From NCBI GenBank assembly GCA_910576855.1, contig CAJTJP010000029.1:1-34100 (forward strand): a stretch of DNA of 34,100 nt. Reading direction: 5' to 3'. How positions within the stretch are numbered: the first letter of the stretch is position 1; each line of letters begins with the position of its first letter. Positions 1 to 8,594 of the stretch are shown here, one piece after another. Below the pieces are notes generated by a model. That model did not search any database, had not been told where the DNA came from, and was given only the letters and a program-made list of their open reading frames with translations. The stretch is from Erysipelotrichales bacterium (GTDB lineage Bacteria; Bacillota_I; Bacilli_A; Erysipelotrichales; Erysipelotrichaceae). Position numbers and translations under genes: made by a program.

Positions 1-1
1 A

Positions 2-18
2 CATAAGAATTCTCCTTT
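2..18 (-). promoter_or_regulatory. Ribosome-binding site and start codon of a divergent gene leaving the left edge
   Basis: Read on the minus strand, AAAGGAG (12-18) is followed seven bases later by ATG (positions 4-2). This is a good Shine-Dalgarno and start pair for a gene running off the left edge, divergent from rpsB. Only the start codon is inside the window, so nothing can be said about the product. Confidence 0.5.
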
Positions 19-81
19 CGCCGCCATGACAGGAGATACAAAAAGAGAACCATAATGTAAGAGTAAAGTCAACTAAAATAG

Positions 82-114
82 AAGTGGAAATTGATGTAAG
101 ACTGATTTCCACTT
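82..114. other. Ten-base-pair hairpin in the intergenic region before rpsB
   Basis: AAGTGGAAAT (82-91) pairs perfectly with ATTTCCACTT (105-114) around a 13-base loop. No T-run follows on either strand, so it is not a convincing intrinsic terminator. Related GAAGTGG/CACTTC words recur at 115-150. The role is unknown; it may be a regulatory or spacer element between the divergent genes. Confidence 0.4.
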
Positions 115-188
115 GCTTCACATTGATGTGGAAGTTACTTTTGCACTTCACCGAATAACAGTTAGGTGGGTGAAATGGCAAAAAAGGC

Positions 189-217
189 TTTTCATACTGT
201 AGAATCTGTGCTATACT
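189..217 (+). promoter_or_regulatory. rpsB promoter, extended -10
   Basis: TTTTCA (189-194), a 17-base spacer and TATACT (212-217), with TG two bases before the -10 box (209-210). This is an extended -10 vegetative promoter. Transcription should start near 224, just before the first leader hairpin. Confidence 0.6.
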
Positions 218-225
218 ATATAGCA

Positions 226-310
226 GTGCGAACGAATCGCACAATACACACATCATGGATACGACAGTCCGTGCCTTTTGCCGAAGTCGGCTTTTACAAG
301 GTTACTGTCG
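226..310 (+). promoter_or_regulatory. Structured 5' leader of rpsB, candidate S2 autoregulatory RNA
   Basis: Two elements follow the predicted transcription start. Hairpin 1 pairs GTGCGA (226-231) with TCGCAC (237-242). Element 2 is a nested stem: CGACAGT (262-268) with ACTGTCG (304-310), then CCTT (274-277) with AAGG (298-301), then GCCG (280-283) with CGGC (288-291) around a tetraloop. The rpsB start lies about 42 bases downstream. Ribosomal-protein operons often carry such leaders for feedback by the encoded protein. That S2 is the ligand here is inferred from position only. Confidence 0.5.
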
Positions 311-352
311 AGAGGAAGTGATGGAGGTATAACGGAAAGTGAGGATATTTTT

Positions 353-1318
353 ATGCCAATCGTTTCAATGAGAAAATTATTGGAATCAGGTGTTCATTTC
401 GGACATCAAACACGCAGATGGAACCCTAAGATGAAACCAAACATCTATGCGAGTCGCAACGGGGTATACATCATCAATTTGGAGAAAACCCAGGAGCAGT
501 TGGAAACTGCATACAATGCATTAAAGGCAATTGCGGAAAAGGGCGGCAAGGTTTTGTTTGTCGGAACTAAGAAGCAGGCGCAGACTTGTGTTGTGGAGGA
601 AGCTTTACGAAGCGGTTCTTTCTTCGTAAATCAGCGTTGGTTGGGCGGTCTGTTGACAAACTTCAGAACGATCCAGAAACGTGTAAAACGCTTAGTTGAA
701 ATCGAGGAAATGGAAGCAAGCGGTATCTTAGAGGTTTATCCGAAAAAAGAAATTGCACAAATCAAAAAGGAAAAAGCCCGTCTTGAAAACTTCTTAGGCG
801 GTATCAAGGAAATGAAGAAGCTGCCGAATGCTGTATTTGTGATCGATCCTAAAGAAGAGCACAATGCAGTAGCGGAAGCAAAGAAATTAGGTATCCCAGT
901 ATTCGCTATGGTCGATACTAACTGTGATCCGGAAATGGTTGATTATCCGATTGCTTCTAATGATGATGCGAACCGTTCAGTTAAATTGATTACTACTTTA
1001 ATGGCTGACGCGATCGTTGAGGCCAAGGGCGGTTTATTGAGCGTTGCGCACAATATTGATGAAAATGAAGCCGATGTAACTATGAAGGACGTTATTCAGA
1101 ATGTTGAGGAGCAGATTGCTGAAAATGAGCGCCGTCGTCGTCAGAGAATTGAGGAGCGCCGCAATCGTCGCAACAGCTTCGATCGTAACCGTAACCCGCG
1201 TCGTGAAGGCGGTAAGCCGTTTGTAAAACGTGAAAGCGCACCGGTGAAGGAAGAAGCAAATACGGAAGCAGCTGCTGAGGTGAAGGCAGAGGCTAAGGCT
1301 GAAGAAGCTGCGAAGTAA
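353..1318 (+). CDS. rpsB: 30S ribosomal protein S2 with long C-terminal extension
   Basis: S2 is a component of the small ribosomal subunit. The chosen start gives [20 protein letters not shown], the standard S2 N-terminus, with AAAGTGAGG eight bases upstream; an upstream TTG at 278 would add 25 unrelated residues and lie inside the leader hairpin. The S2 core (RRWNPKM, the WLGG segment, the DTNCDP motif) occupies about residues 1-230. The protein is 321 residues against roughly 245 in Bacillus. The extra tail is first very basic (an Arg-rich block around residues 258-290) and then acidic and Ala/Glu-rich to the end. It is co-transcribed with tsf, 18 bases downstream, the usual bacterial pair. 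Regulation is probably through the structured leader. Confidence 0.97.
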   Translation: MPIVSMRKLLESGVHFGHQTRRWNPKMKPNIYASRNGVYIINLEKTQEQLETAYNALKAIAEKGGKVLFVGTKKQAQTCVVEEALRSGSFFVNQRWLGGLLTNFRTIQKRVKRLVEIEEMEASGILEVYPKKEIAQIKKEKARLENFLGGIKEMKKLPNAVFVIDPKEEHNAVAEAKKLGIPVFAMVDTNCDPEMVDYPIASNDDANRSVKLITTLMADAIVEAKGGLLSVAHNIDENEADVTMKDVIQNVEEQIAENERRRRQRIEERRNRRNSFDRNRNPRREGGKPFVKRESAPVKEEANTEAAAEVKAEAKAEEAAK

Positions 1319-1336
1319 GCAATAGGAGGAAATCAT

Positions 1337-2227
1337 ATGGTAACGGCAAAGGACGTAAAGGAATTACGTGAAAGAACCGGCGCAGGCATGATGGACTGTA
1401 AAAAAGCCCTGACTGAATGTGAAGGTAATATGGATAAAGCAATCGACTGGCTTCGTGAAAAAGGCATCGCTAAGGCTGCCAAGAAGTCTGATCGCATTGC
1501 GGCTGAGGGATTGAGCCGTGTTGCTGCTGAGGGCAATACCGCAGTGGTTTTTGAGGTAAACTCAGAAACGGATTTCGTCGCAAAAAACGAACAGTTCCTT
1601 ACATTATTAGAGGATATCAAAAAAGCATTGTTCGCTGCAAAGCCGGCAACTCTAGAGGAAGCCTTGGCTGCACCGTGTGGCGCTTCTACCATCAATGATG
1701 AATTGACAAACGCAACTGCGAAAATCGGTGAAAAAATCACCCTTCGTCGTTTTGCAATCGTTGAGAAAAATGATGATGAGGTTTTCGGAAGCTATATGCA
1801 CATGGGCGGTAATATTTCCGCATTGGCTGTATTAAAGGGCAATGTTGATGAAAAAATCGCTAAAGAAATCGCAATGCAGATCGCAAGTATGGCACCGCAG
1901 TATGTAACACGTGATGAGATGCCTGCCGAGGTCGTTGAGCATGAGCGTAAAGTACAAACTGAAATCGTTAAGAACGATGAAAAGCTGGCTAACAAGCCGG
2001 AAAAGGTATTGGCAGGTATCATTGAGGGCAAAATCTCTAAGAACCTGAAGGATCTGTGCCTTGTTGAACAGGAATTCTTCTTGAATCCGGATCAGAAGGT
2101 AGGACAATACTTGAAGGAGCATAATGTAACGGTCGCTTCCTTTACTCGTTATTTAGTCGGTGAAGGCATTGAAAAGCGCAATGATAATTTTGCGGAAGAG
2201 GTAATGTCTCAGGCATTCGGTAACTAA
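1337..2227 (+). CDS. tsf: Elongation factor Ts
   Basis: EF-Ts exchanges GDP for GTP on EF-Tu. The N-terminal UBA-like domain (KELRERTGAGMMDCKKALTE, about residues 8-27) and the nucleotide-exchange motif TDFVAKNE (about residues 78-85) are intact. The 296-residue length is normal. AGGAGG precedes the ATG by about seven bases. The gene closes the rpsB-tsf operon and is followed at once by a strong terminator. Nothing unusual was seen. Confidence 0.98.
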   Translation: MVTAKDVKELRERTGAGMMDCKKALTECEGNMDKAIDWLREKGIAKAAKKSDRIAAEGLSRVAAEGNTAVVFEVNSETDFVAKNEQFLTLLEDIKKALFAAKPATLEEALAAPCGASTINDELTNATAKIGEKITLRRFAIVEKNDDEVFGSYMHMGGNISALAVLKGNVDEKIAKEIAMQIASMAPQYVTRDEMPAEVVEHERKVQTEIVKNDEKLANKPEKVLAGIIEGKISKNLKDLCLVEQEFFLNPDQKVGQYLKEHNVTVASFTRYLVGEGIEKRNDNFAEEVMSQAFGN

Positions 2228-2232
2228 TGTTG

Positions 2233-2261
2233 AAATGGACACCACACAGTGTCCATTTTTT
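2233..2261 (+). terminator. rpsB-tsf terminator
   Basis: AAATGGACAC (2233-2242) pairs with GTGTCCATTT (2249-2258) around a six-base loop, and T residues continue to 2261. It lies six bases after the tsf stop codon. Confidence 0.9.
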
Positions 2262-2344
2262 ACGAATTCACGGCTTGATCAATGCTTCATTTATAAAAAA
2301 GCGAAGGCTGATTGAAAAAAAGCTGATGAAAGTGAAAGTTTCTC

Positions 2345-2373
2345 TTTTATTTATGATAAAATTTCTTTATAAT
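2345..2373 (+). promoter_or_regulatory. Candidate pyrH promoter
   Basis: A perfect TATAAT -10 box (2368-2373) with a weak TTTTAT -35 box (2345-2350) at 17 bases. The stretch after the tsf terminator is AT-rich and holds no gene. A small GCTAT/ATAGC hairpin (2395-2407) lies in the transcript leader. Confidence 0.55.
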
Positions 2374-2452
2374 GTATATAGTTATGTTTGAACAGCTATG
2401 ATATAGCGTAAAGAATACGACTGAAGGGCTGAAAAGGTAAGGTGGATAGCGA

Positions 2453-3166
2453 ATGTATAAACGAGTATTATTGAAATTGAGCGGTGAAGCTTTAGCGGCA
2501 AACGGAAATTCGTTTGATCCGGAAATATTAGCGAATCTTGCGAAGGAATTAAAGGAAGTTCATGACTTGGGCGTAGATTTAGCAATCGTTGTAGGCGGCG
2601 GAAACTTTATCCGCGGTAAGATTGCCGAACAAATGGGTGTTGAGCGTGTGCAGGCCGATTATATGGGCATGTTGGCAACGGTCATCAATGCATTGGCTGT
2701 TCAAAGCGCTTTGGAGCAGGAGGGTGTACCGACAAGAGTGCAATCGGCAATCGAAATGCAGAAGGTTGCAGAGCCGTTTATCGTTCGTCGCGCATTGCGT
2801 CACTTGGAGAAGGGGCGAATCGTGATTTTCGGTGCCGGTACGGGAAATCCTTATTTCTCAACTGATACAACAGCGGCCTTAAGAGCCAGTGAAATCAAAG
2901 CTGATGTGATTTTGATGGCGAAAAACGGTGTGGACGGTGTATATAATGCCGATCCGAAAACACATCCTGAGGCAACGAAATATGAAAATCTATCGTACAT
3001 GGATTTGATCAAGGAAGGACTTCAGGTCATGGATACGACCGCGACCAGCATGTGTATGGACAATGAGATCGATTTGGTCGTATTCAATATGAATGAAAGA
3101 GGCAATATTGTAAAGGCAGTCAAGGAAGAAATCACAGGAACAACGATATCAAAGGAAGGTAACTGA
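2453..3166 (+). CDS. pyrH: UMP kinase
   Basis: PyrH phosphorylates UMP to UDP in pyrimidine nucleotide synthesis and belongs to the amino-acid kinase fold. Visible signatures are the N-terminal KLSGEAL, the GGGNFIRG glycine loop (about residues 47-54) and the [11 protein letters not shown] segment near the C-terminus. The 237-residue length is normal for the family. The start at ATGTATAAACG has AAGGTGG upstream. frr begins one base after the stop codon, so the two are translationally linked, as in most Firmicutes. Confidence 0.98.
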   Translation: MYKRVLLKLSGEALAANGNSFDPEILANLAKELKEVHDLGVDLAIVVGGGNFIRGKIAEQMGVERVQADYMGMLATVINALAVQSALEQEGVPTRVQSAIEMQKVAEPFIVRRALRHLEKGRIVIFGAGTGNPYFSTDTTAALRASEIKADVILMAKNGVDGVYNADPKTHPEATKYENLSYMDLIKEGLQVMDTTATSMCMDNEIDLVVFNMNERGNIVKAVKEEITGTTISKEGN

Positions 3167-3167
3167 T

Positions 3168-3710
3168 ATGAGCTATATGGATGTAATGAATGATAAAATG
3201 AGCAAGGCAGTAGAGGCCTTGGAAAGTAATTTAAAATCGATTCGTACCGGTCGTGCCAATCCGACGATTTTAGATCGTGTGGAATTGGAGTATTACGGTT
3301 CTATGACACCGTTGAATCAATTATCCAGTATTTCGGTGGTAGAAGGAAGACAGCTTATGATCAAGCCGTTTGATCGTAATATGCTGAAGGAAATCGAGCG
3401 TGCGATAGCTATGGCTGATTTAGGTTTGGTACCGCAAAACGACGGAAGTGTAATCCGCATCATGATTCCTGCATTGACTGAGGATCGTCGTAAGGAACTC
3501 AGCAAGGATGCACATAAAATGGGTGAGGATGCAAAAATTGCGATTCGCAACATTCGTCGTGATGCTGCAAATGCGGCTAAAAAAGATGCTGAATTAACTG
3601 AGGACTTGAAGAAGCAGGCACAGGATGATATTCAAAAGGCAACGGATCAGTTTACCGCAAAGGTAGATAAGATCGTTGATGAAAAATGCAAGGATATCAT
3701 GTCAGTATAG
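3168..3710 (+). CDS. frr: Ribosome recycling factor
   Basis: RRF splits post-termination ribosomes together with EF-G. The hallmark SIRTGRANP (residues 25-33), the middle IMIPALTEDRRKEL motif and the helical C-terminus are present. At 180 residues it is slightly shorter than the usual 185. It starts one base after pyrH and is followed by a terminator that separates this pair from the uppS operon. Confidence 0.98.
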   Translation: MSYMDVMNDKMSKAVEALESNLKSIRTGRANPTILDRVELEYYGSMTPLNQLSSISVVEGRQLMIKPFDRNMLKEIERAIAMADLGLVPQNDGSVIRIMIPALTEDRRKELSKDAHKMGEDAKIAIRNIRRDAANAAKKDAELTEDLKKQAQDDIQKATDQFTAKVDKIVDEKCKDIMSV

Positions 3711-3748
3711 ACGGGATTAAGCGAAACAAAGAAAAAAACAGCTTAAAG

Positions 3749-3774
3749 TAACCCACATTGTGGGTTATCTTTTT
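3749..3774 (+). terminator. pyrH-frr terminator abutting the uppS ribosome-binding site
   Basis: TAACCCAC (3749-3756) pairs with GTGGGTTA (3760-3767), followed by TCTTTTT. The U-tract runs directly into the AGGAGGG ribosome-binding site of uppS, so read-through transcripts would carry this hairpin right next to that site. No separate promoter is obvious for uppS, so partial read-through may feed it. Confidence 0.85.
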
Positions 3775-3787
3775 AGGAGGGTAGCGG

Positions 3788-4492
3788 ATGGAACAAAAAA
3801 TACCTGCTCATATTGCGATTATTATGGACGGTAACGGACGTTGGGCCAAAAAAAGAGGCCTGCCGCGCACAGCCGGACATAAAAAGGGCGCAGAAACCAT
3901 ACGTAAAATTGCGATTGCCTGTAACAACAAGGGTGTTAAGGTACTTAGCGTTTATGCGTTTTCTACGGAAAACTGGAAGCGTCCCGAGGCAGAGGTTGAT
4001 TATTTGTGCAAGCTGCCGCGTTTCTTTTTCAATCGCTATATGGAAGAACTAAAACAAAATAATATCCAGGTACGTTTTTTAGGAGAAATCGAGCGTTTTC
4101 CCAGCGATACTCAAAATGTGATTTTAAGTGCAGTGGAGCAGACAAGCAATAATACCGGTTTGATTCTCTGCTTGGCAGTCAATTACGGCGGCAGAAGGGA
4201 AATCACGCTGGCTGCCCGAGCTTATGCACAGGATGTTTTGGCACATAAAGCGGATATGACGATTGAGGAGGAAGAATTCGGTAAATATATGATGAGCGCC
4301 GATATGCCGGATGTCGATTTGATGATACGCACAAGCGGTGAATTACGGCTGTCTAATTTTATGCTTTGGCAAAATGCGTATTCCGAATTCCTGTTTACCG
4401 ATGTCGCATGGCCTGATTTTGATGAAGAACAGCTTGAGCGATCTATCGATGAATATACGGCAAGAGATCGCCGTTTCGGAGGTTTGAAATGA
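3788..4492 (+). CDS. uppS: Isoprenyl transferase, undecaprenyl diphosphate synthase
   Basis: This cis-prenyltransferase condenses isopentenyl diphosphate to make the C55 carrier lipid for peptidoglycan and teichoic acid synthesis. The catalytic loop IIMDGNGRWA has the key Asp at residue 14. FSTENWKRP and the C-terminal substrate-binding stretch RTSGELRLSNFMLWQ are present. Most homologs have RTGGE and WQLAY where this one has RTSGE and WQNAY, a mild variant. The 234 residues are normal. AGGAGGG lies six bases before the ATG. The stop overlaps the start of cdsA (ATGA), opening a four-gene envelope operon. Confidence 0.97.
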   Translation: MEQKIPAHIAIIMDGNGRWAKKRGLPRTAGHKKGAETIRKIAIACNNKGVKVLSVYAFSTENWKRPEAEVDYLCKLPRFFFNRYMEELKQNNIQVRFLGEIERFPSDTQNVILSAVEQTSNNTGLILCLAVNYGGRREITLAARAYAQDVLAHKADMTIEEEEFGKYMMSADMPDVDLMIRTSGELRLSNFMLWQNAYSEFLFTDVAWPDFDEEQLERSIDEYTARDRRFGGLK

Positions 4493-5265
4493 TAACGAGA
4501 ATAATTACGGCATTGGGGATTCTTGCTTTTATCGTACCGGCTCTGTTGTTTGGCGGCTGGCTGTTATTCGCATTGATTTCCTGTATCATTATCGGCGGAG
4601 GCTTAGAATTTTTACATCTGTCACTCAATCATAAACGATGGCCGCTCTTTATCAAACCGTTTACGATATCATGTGTCTTTGTCACTGTGTTTTGTCCTCA
4701 TGAGGGTTTGGTATTACCGCTCATGGGTATATGTATGCTACTGTTTTTATCGATTCAAATATTCAGTGAGGCCTTTGATGCGAAGGACGCTTTTATTTGT
4801 ATCGCTTATATCAGCTTCTTTTATATCATTGCGACAAGCTTTCTTCAAATCTATAAGGCTGATGCAACCTATATATGGTTGATTTTGATTGCGACCTACA
4901 GCTGTGATACGGCTGCTTATTTGATCGGTACATGCATCGGCAGACATAAATTGAATCCGCGGATTTCACCGAACAAAACGATTGAGGGAAGTGTCGGCGG
5001 CTTATTGGTTGCGGCTGTTTGTACGTTCTTATTCAGCTATTATATTATTGACCAAATGCAGCTTTGGGAAGTCGCTGCGTCGGCCGTATTGCTGCCGATC
5101 AGCGGTCAGCTCGGAGATCTGGCCTTCAGCGCAATCAAACGTGCTTATGCAATCAAGGACTTTTCATCACTGCTTCCGGGACACGGCGGTATATTAGACC
5201 GATTGGATTCATTGATCTTTAATTTTGTTTGCTTTGCGATGATATTGGCGGTGATAGCTATATGA
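4489..5265 (+). CDS. cdsA: Phosphatidate cytidylyltransferase
   Basis: CdsA makes CDP-diacylglycerol, the branch point of phospholipid synthesis, in the membrane. Several hydrophobic segments span the protein. The family signature near the C-terminus is complete: SAIKRAYAIKD followed by GHGGILDRLD. The SPNKTIEGSVGG segment about 60 residues earlier is also typical. The 258-residue length is usual. It overlaps uppS by four bases at the start and dxr by four bases at the end, so translation of the operon is coupled. Confidence 0.97.
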   Translation: MITRIITALGILAFIVPALLFGGWLLFALISCIIIGGGLEFLHLSLNHKRWPLFIKPFTISCVFVTVFCPHEGLVLPLMGICMLLFLSIQIFSEAFDAKDAFICIAYISFFYIIATSFLQIYKADATYIWLILIATYSCDTAAYLIGTCIGRHKLNPRISPNKTIEGSVGGLLVAAVCTFLFSYYIIDQMQLWEVAASAVLLPISGQLGDLAFSAIKRAYAIKDFSSLLPGHGGILDRLDSLIFNFVCFAMILAVIAI

Positions 5266-6422
5266 AACGGCTGTTGTTATTAGGGGCAAGCGGATCAATC
5301 GGTCTGCAGACGGTGGATGTCGTATCCCATCATAGAAATGAATTTTGTATCATAGGCTTAAGTGTCGGATATCAAATCGATAAGCTGCATGAGCTGTTAA
5401 AGCAGCTTCCTGAGGTAAAGCGCGTCTGTGTTGCCGAAAGCGAACAGCTTGCTTCCTTACAGAAACTATATCCTGATATTCTTTTTGAAGCAGGAGAAAG
5501 CGGCTTAGCGGCGCTGTGTGCTTGGAATGAATATGATATGCTAGTCAATGCTTTGGTCGGCTTTCGCGGCCTGATACCTACGCTTACGGCCATTCAGTAT
5601 GATAAGGATGTTGCCTTAGCGAACAAGGAAAGTCTTGTGGTCGGCGGTGAGCTTATCAAGGCAGAGCTGGAAAAGCATTCTTCGAAGCTGTATCCGATTG
5701 ACTCTGAGCATTCCGCAATCTTTCAATGCCTCAAGGGCAATGAGCATCGTGCTGTCGATAAGCTGATCATTACGGCAAGCGGTGGAAGCTTTCGTGATTA
5801 TACACGGGAGCAGCTGCAGCATGTCAGTGTGAAGCAGGCCTTGAGCCATCCAAATTGGAGCATGGGAAGTCGTATTACGATTGATTCCGCAACGATGATG
5901 AACAAAGGCTTTGAGGTGATTGAAGCTCATTATCTGTTTGATATTCCGTATTCTGATATCACCACACTGATTCATCGAGAATCGATCGTTCATTCCATGG
6001 TGCAGTTTAAGGATCATGCGATATTGGCACAGCTTGGAACACCGGATATGCGTATTCCGATTCAATACGCATTGACATATCCGCTGCGTGAGAAAATTTA
6101 CGATTCCGAACCATTGGATTTTGACAATCTGAGCACGCTTCATTTTCAACCGACGGATCTAAAACGCTATCCGCTGTTAAAAACAGCTTATGAGGTCGGA
6201 GCGCGTAAGGGAAATAGCGGGGCGATCATGAACGGAGCTGATGAAGCTGCGGTAGCCCATTTCCTTGCCGGAAGGATAAGCTTTTTAGATATTGAAGCGG
6301 CAGTACAGGGGGCGCTTGAGCATATTGACTATGTAGCGAATGCGACATTATCGGATTTGATTGAAGCAGATCGTAATGCCCGTACTTATGTAGACGCATT
6401 CGCAGAAAGGAAGCATTTATAA
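5262..6422 (+). CDS. dxr: 1-deoxy-D-xylulose 5-phosphate reductoisomerase
   Basis: Dxr converts DXP to methylerythritol phosphate with NADPH in the MEP isoprenoid pathway, which feeds UppS two genes upstream. The N-terminal GASGSIG dinucleotide loop (residues 8-14), the active-site PIDSEHSAIFQCL and the ASGGSFRD loop are intact. The start chosen is ATG 5262, which overlaps the cdsA TGA by four bases and gives MKRLLLLGASG; an earlier ATG at 5229 would add 11 residues encoded inside cdsA. Length 386 residues, normal for the family. Confidence 0.97.
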   Translation: MKRLLLLGASGSIGLQTVDVVSHHRNEFCIIGLSVGYQIDKLHELLKQLPEVKRVCVAESEQLASLQKLYPDILFEAGESGLAALCAWNEYDMLVNALVGFRGLIPTLTAIQYDKDVALANKESLVVGGELIKAELEKHSSKLYPIDSEHSAIFQCLKGNEHRAVDKLIITASGGSFRDYTREQLQHVSVKQALSHPNWSMGSRITIDSATMMNKGFEVIEAHYLFDIPYSDITTLIHRESIVHSMVQFKDHAILAQLGTPDMRIPIQYALTYPLREKIYDSEPLDFDNLSTLHFQPTDLKRYPLLKTAYEVGARKGNSGAIMNGADEAAVAHFLAGRISFLDIEAAVQGALEHIDYVANATLSDLIEADRNARTYVDAFAERKHL

Positions 6423-7459
6423 GCATTATATACTTTATCTTGATATTAAGTGTGATTATTATCATTCATGAGCTGGGACATTTATTGACAGCGAAATATT
6501 TCAATGTCTACTGTCAAGAATTTTCCATCGGTATGGGTCCTACGATCTATAAGCGTGAGGGAAAAGAAACAGCCTTTTCTGTTCGTGCCTTGCCGTTGGG
6601 CGGATTTGTCTCTATGGCGGGGGAAGAGGGAGTAGATGATGAATCGATTCCCTTTGAGCGCACCTTAAAAGGAATTGCTTGGTGGAAACAGGTCATTATT
6701 ATGGCAGCGGGCGCAATTATGAATGTGCTGTTGGCATGGTTATTGTTTATCGTTGTTACGATGGCTCAGGGGCGTGTCGTATTGCCGAGCGAGCCGATTG
6801 TCGCAGGCTTTACCGCCGATTCGGCAGCGGAAGCGGCAGGCTTTGAAATCGGTGATCGCATCACTAAAATCACAAGCGGTTCCGAGGTTACCGTTGTGAA
6901 TACCTTTGATGATATTACGGAGCATTTCAGCTATTTCCCTAAAACAGAGGCCGTAATCGATGTGGAGCGTGACGGCAAGGCCATACAGCTTAAGCTTTCT
7001 CCGAAATATAACGAACAAGAGGAGCGCTATTTGGCGGGTTTTGAGGCAAATGTGAATATAAAGGAAATCTCAGCCCTAGAGAGCTTCAAATACGGCACAG
7101 AGCGTATGATTGACGGTTCTACGGCAATATTTCGCTCTTTATCTAAGCTGATCCGCGGAATCGGACTGGAAAATTTAAGCGGTCCGGTCGGAATCTTTCA
7201 AATAACGGCCGAAACAACACAAAACGGTTTATTGCCGGCAATCTCATTGATTGCGCTGTTGTCCCTGAATATCGGTATCTTTAATTTATTGCCGCTGCCG
7301 ATATTAGACGGCGGACGCATCTTTATCACCTTGATTGAAAAAATCAGCGGACGAACACTGGGAGAGCGTGCAGAAATGATTATCATGATGATCGGTGTCG
7401 TCTTATTGGTGGCGCTGATGGTATTCGCCACGTGGCAGGATATCATTCGATTATTTTAA
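6419..7459 (+). CDS. rseP: RIP metalloprotease RseP/RasP, apparent ATA start
   Basis: A site-2 zinc protease that cuts membrane-embedded substrates such as anti-sigma factors and leftover signal peptides. The zinc motif HELGH lies in the first membrane helix, a PDZ domain occupies about residues 115-205, and the second zinc motif LLPLPILDGG is near the C-terminus. No ATG, GTG or TTG fits a full N-terminus. TTG 6440 has no ribosome-binding site and leaves only nine residues before HELGH. ATA 6419 has AAAGGAAG five bases upstream and yields a normal first helix. It overlaps the dxr stop as ATAA, exactly where its upstream neighbours use ATGA. ATT 6425 is an alternative. The gene is certain; the start is inferred. 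Confidence 0.93.
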   Translation: MSIIYFILILSVIIIIHELGHLLTAKYFNVYCQEFSIGMGPTIYKREGKETAFSVRALPLGGFVSMAGEEGVDDESIPFERTLKGIAWWKQVIIMAAGAIMNVLLAWLLFIVVTMAQGRVVLPSEPIVAGFTADSAAEAAGFEIGDRITKITSGSEVTVVNTFDDITEHFSYFPKTEAVIDVERDGKAIQLKLSPKYNEQEERYLAGFEANVNIKEISALESFKYGTERMIDGSTAIFRSLSKLIRGIGLENLSGPVGIFQITAETTQNGLLPAISLIALLSLNIGIFNLLPLPILDGGRIFITLIEKISGRTLGERAEMIIMMIGVVLLVALMVFATWQDIIRLF

Positions 7460-7461
7460 AT

Positions 7462-7505
7462 GAAGCGAAAGGCATTTTTTGATAATGTCCACAGCTTCTT
7501 TTTTT
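7462..7505 (+). terminator. uppS-cdsA-dxr-rseP operon terminator
   Basis: GAAGC (7462-7466) pairs with GCTTC (7494-7498), with an inner GGCATT/AATGTCC stem carrying one bulge, followed by seven T residues. From 7506 to about 7754 nothing gene-like was seen: the longest reading frame there lacks a proper ribosome-binding site. Confidence 0.6.
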
Positions 7506-7754
7506 AGGCTTTTATAAGTTGTTCAGTGCTTTCGCTTTTTGAGAATCCGGTAATCTATGACAGCTGTAAAATCGTATAATTCACATACGTAAGGGCACAT
7601 GAATCAAAAAAGTATAAATGAGTAAAGGAGTATCAAAGCGAAGCGCTGAAACAAACAGAATAAAAAACTTTCGGCTTGAAAACGCTTCAGCCTCATTTAT
7701 GCTTGTTGAGAGTAAAAAAATATTTGAAAAACATCAGGAAAGCAGTGGTTTTGA

Positions 7755-7783
7755 TTGCGCTGAGGGGCATTTTATGCTATATT
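7755..7783 (+). promoter_or_regulatory. Promoter for the 7815 gene
   Basis: TTGCGC (7755-7760), a 17-base spacer and TATATT (7778-7783), with an extended TG at 7775-7776. It lies about 32 bases before the GTG start of the downstream gene. Confidence 0.5.
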
Positions 7784-7814
7784 ATTATATGTTTGTGTAA
7801 GAAAGGAAGATCGT

Positions 7815-8543
7815 GTGGAATACTATTACGAGGATATCCTGAAGCAGCTTCACAAACTGATGGCAGAGCATAAGGAACAAGAGGCATATGCGATCTTAGA
7901 GCAGGAGCTTTCCATGCCGTATATTCCCAAGGACGTCGAGCCTGAGCTGATTCGGCTTTATAATGATTGCCGCAGTACACTGCGCCGTGACAAGCATCAG
8001 CGCTCCTATGACGAGGAGGATATCGAGGCATTGTTGAACGGCAGTCTTGAGGAACAGTTTATGGCTGTGGAGCTGTTGAAAAAAAGCAATATCCGCAATC
8101 ATTTGGATCAAATAGAGGCGTATTTGTGCAGCACACCGCATCTATTGGTGAGCTCATACCTGATCGATGCTTTGATGGAACAGAAAATTGCCGATGAAAT
8201 CCATATGAAATATAATGAGATGGATATCAGCTTTCTGCCGTGTTATATCGAAGCACCGATGCGTTCAAAGGGTGCGATCATAGCCGCAAATGCCTTGTGT
8301 GAATGGTTTGAGGATGAGGATCCTACCTTTCTAAAGTTGTGTATTGAATCGCTGATACAAGAGTGCTATCTGCATTTGCCCTTCAATATCGATGAGGATG
8401 AGGGTATTCCGCTGGCCTTATCCGTTGTCTGTTATGTCATGAGGGCAAACGGCGCACAAAAGGAAATTGATGAATTTTTAAGCGATAAGAATTTGGAAGA
8501 TGAAAAGGGCTTCGTATTGTTGTTAAATAAGCATGGTATTTAA
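7815..8543 (+). CDS. Helical protein of unknown function, DUF3196-like
   Basis: A soluble 242-residue acidic protein, predicted almost wholly helical, with repeat-like helix pairs: residues 1-60 resemble a TPR-like hairpin (KEQEAYAILEQEL) and 70-130 a HEAT-like stretch (GSLEEQFMAVELL). It lacks a signal peptide, membrane segments and catalytic motifs. It resembles proteins annotated DUF3196 in Mollicutes and Erysipelotrichia; this is recollection, not a search. The start is GTG 7815 with AAAGGAAG six bases upstream. It precedes tig by 51 bases with no terminator between, so the two are probably co-transcribed. A link to protein folding is inferred from context only. Confidence 0.85.
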   Translation: MEYYYEDILKQLHKLMAEHKEQEAYAILEQELSMPYIPKDVEPELIRLYNDCRSTLRRDKHQRSYDEEDIEALLNGSLEEQFMAVELLKKSNIRNHLDQIEAYLCSTPHLLVSSYLIDALMEQKIADEIHMKYNEMDISFLPCYIEAPMRSKGAIIAANALCEWFEDEDPTFLKLCIESLIQECYLHLPFNIDEDEGIPLALSVVCYVMRANGAQKEIDEFLSDKNLEDEKGFVLLLNKHGI

Positions 8544-8594
8544 GCATTACATGTTTATGATAAAAAAGAAAAAAGTATACAGGAGGAATAAACA

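Noticed and set aside
5616..6149. 177-codon frame antisense to dxr
   Set aside because: dxr is certain on the other strand; the antisense product is His/Cys-rich with no family character.
7618..7800. Open frame of 60 codons before the 7815 gene
   Set aside because: It runs through the downstream promoter, has odd composition and shows no protein-like pattern.
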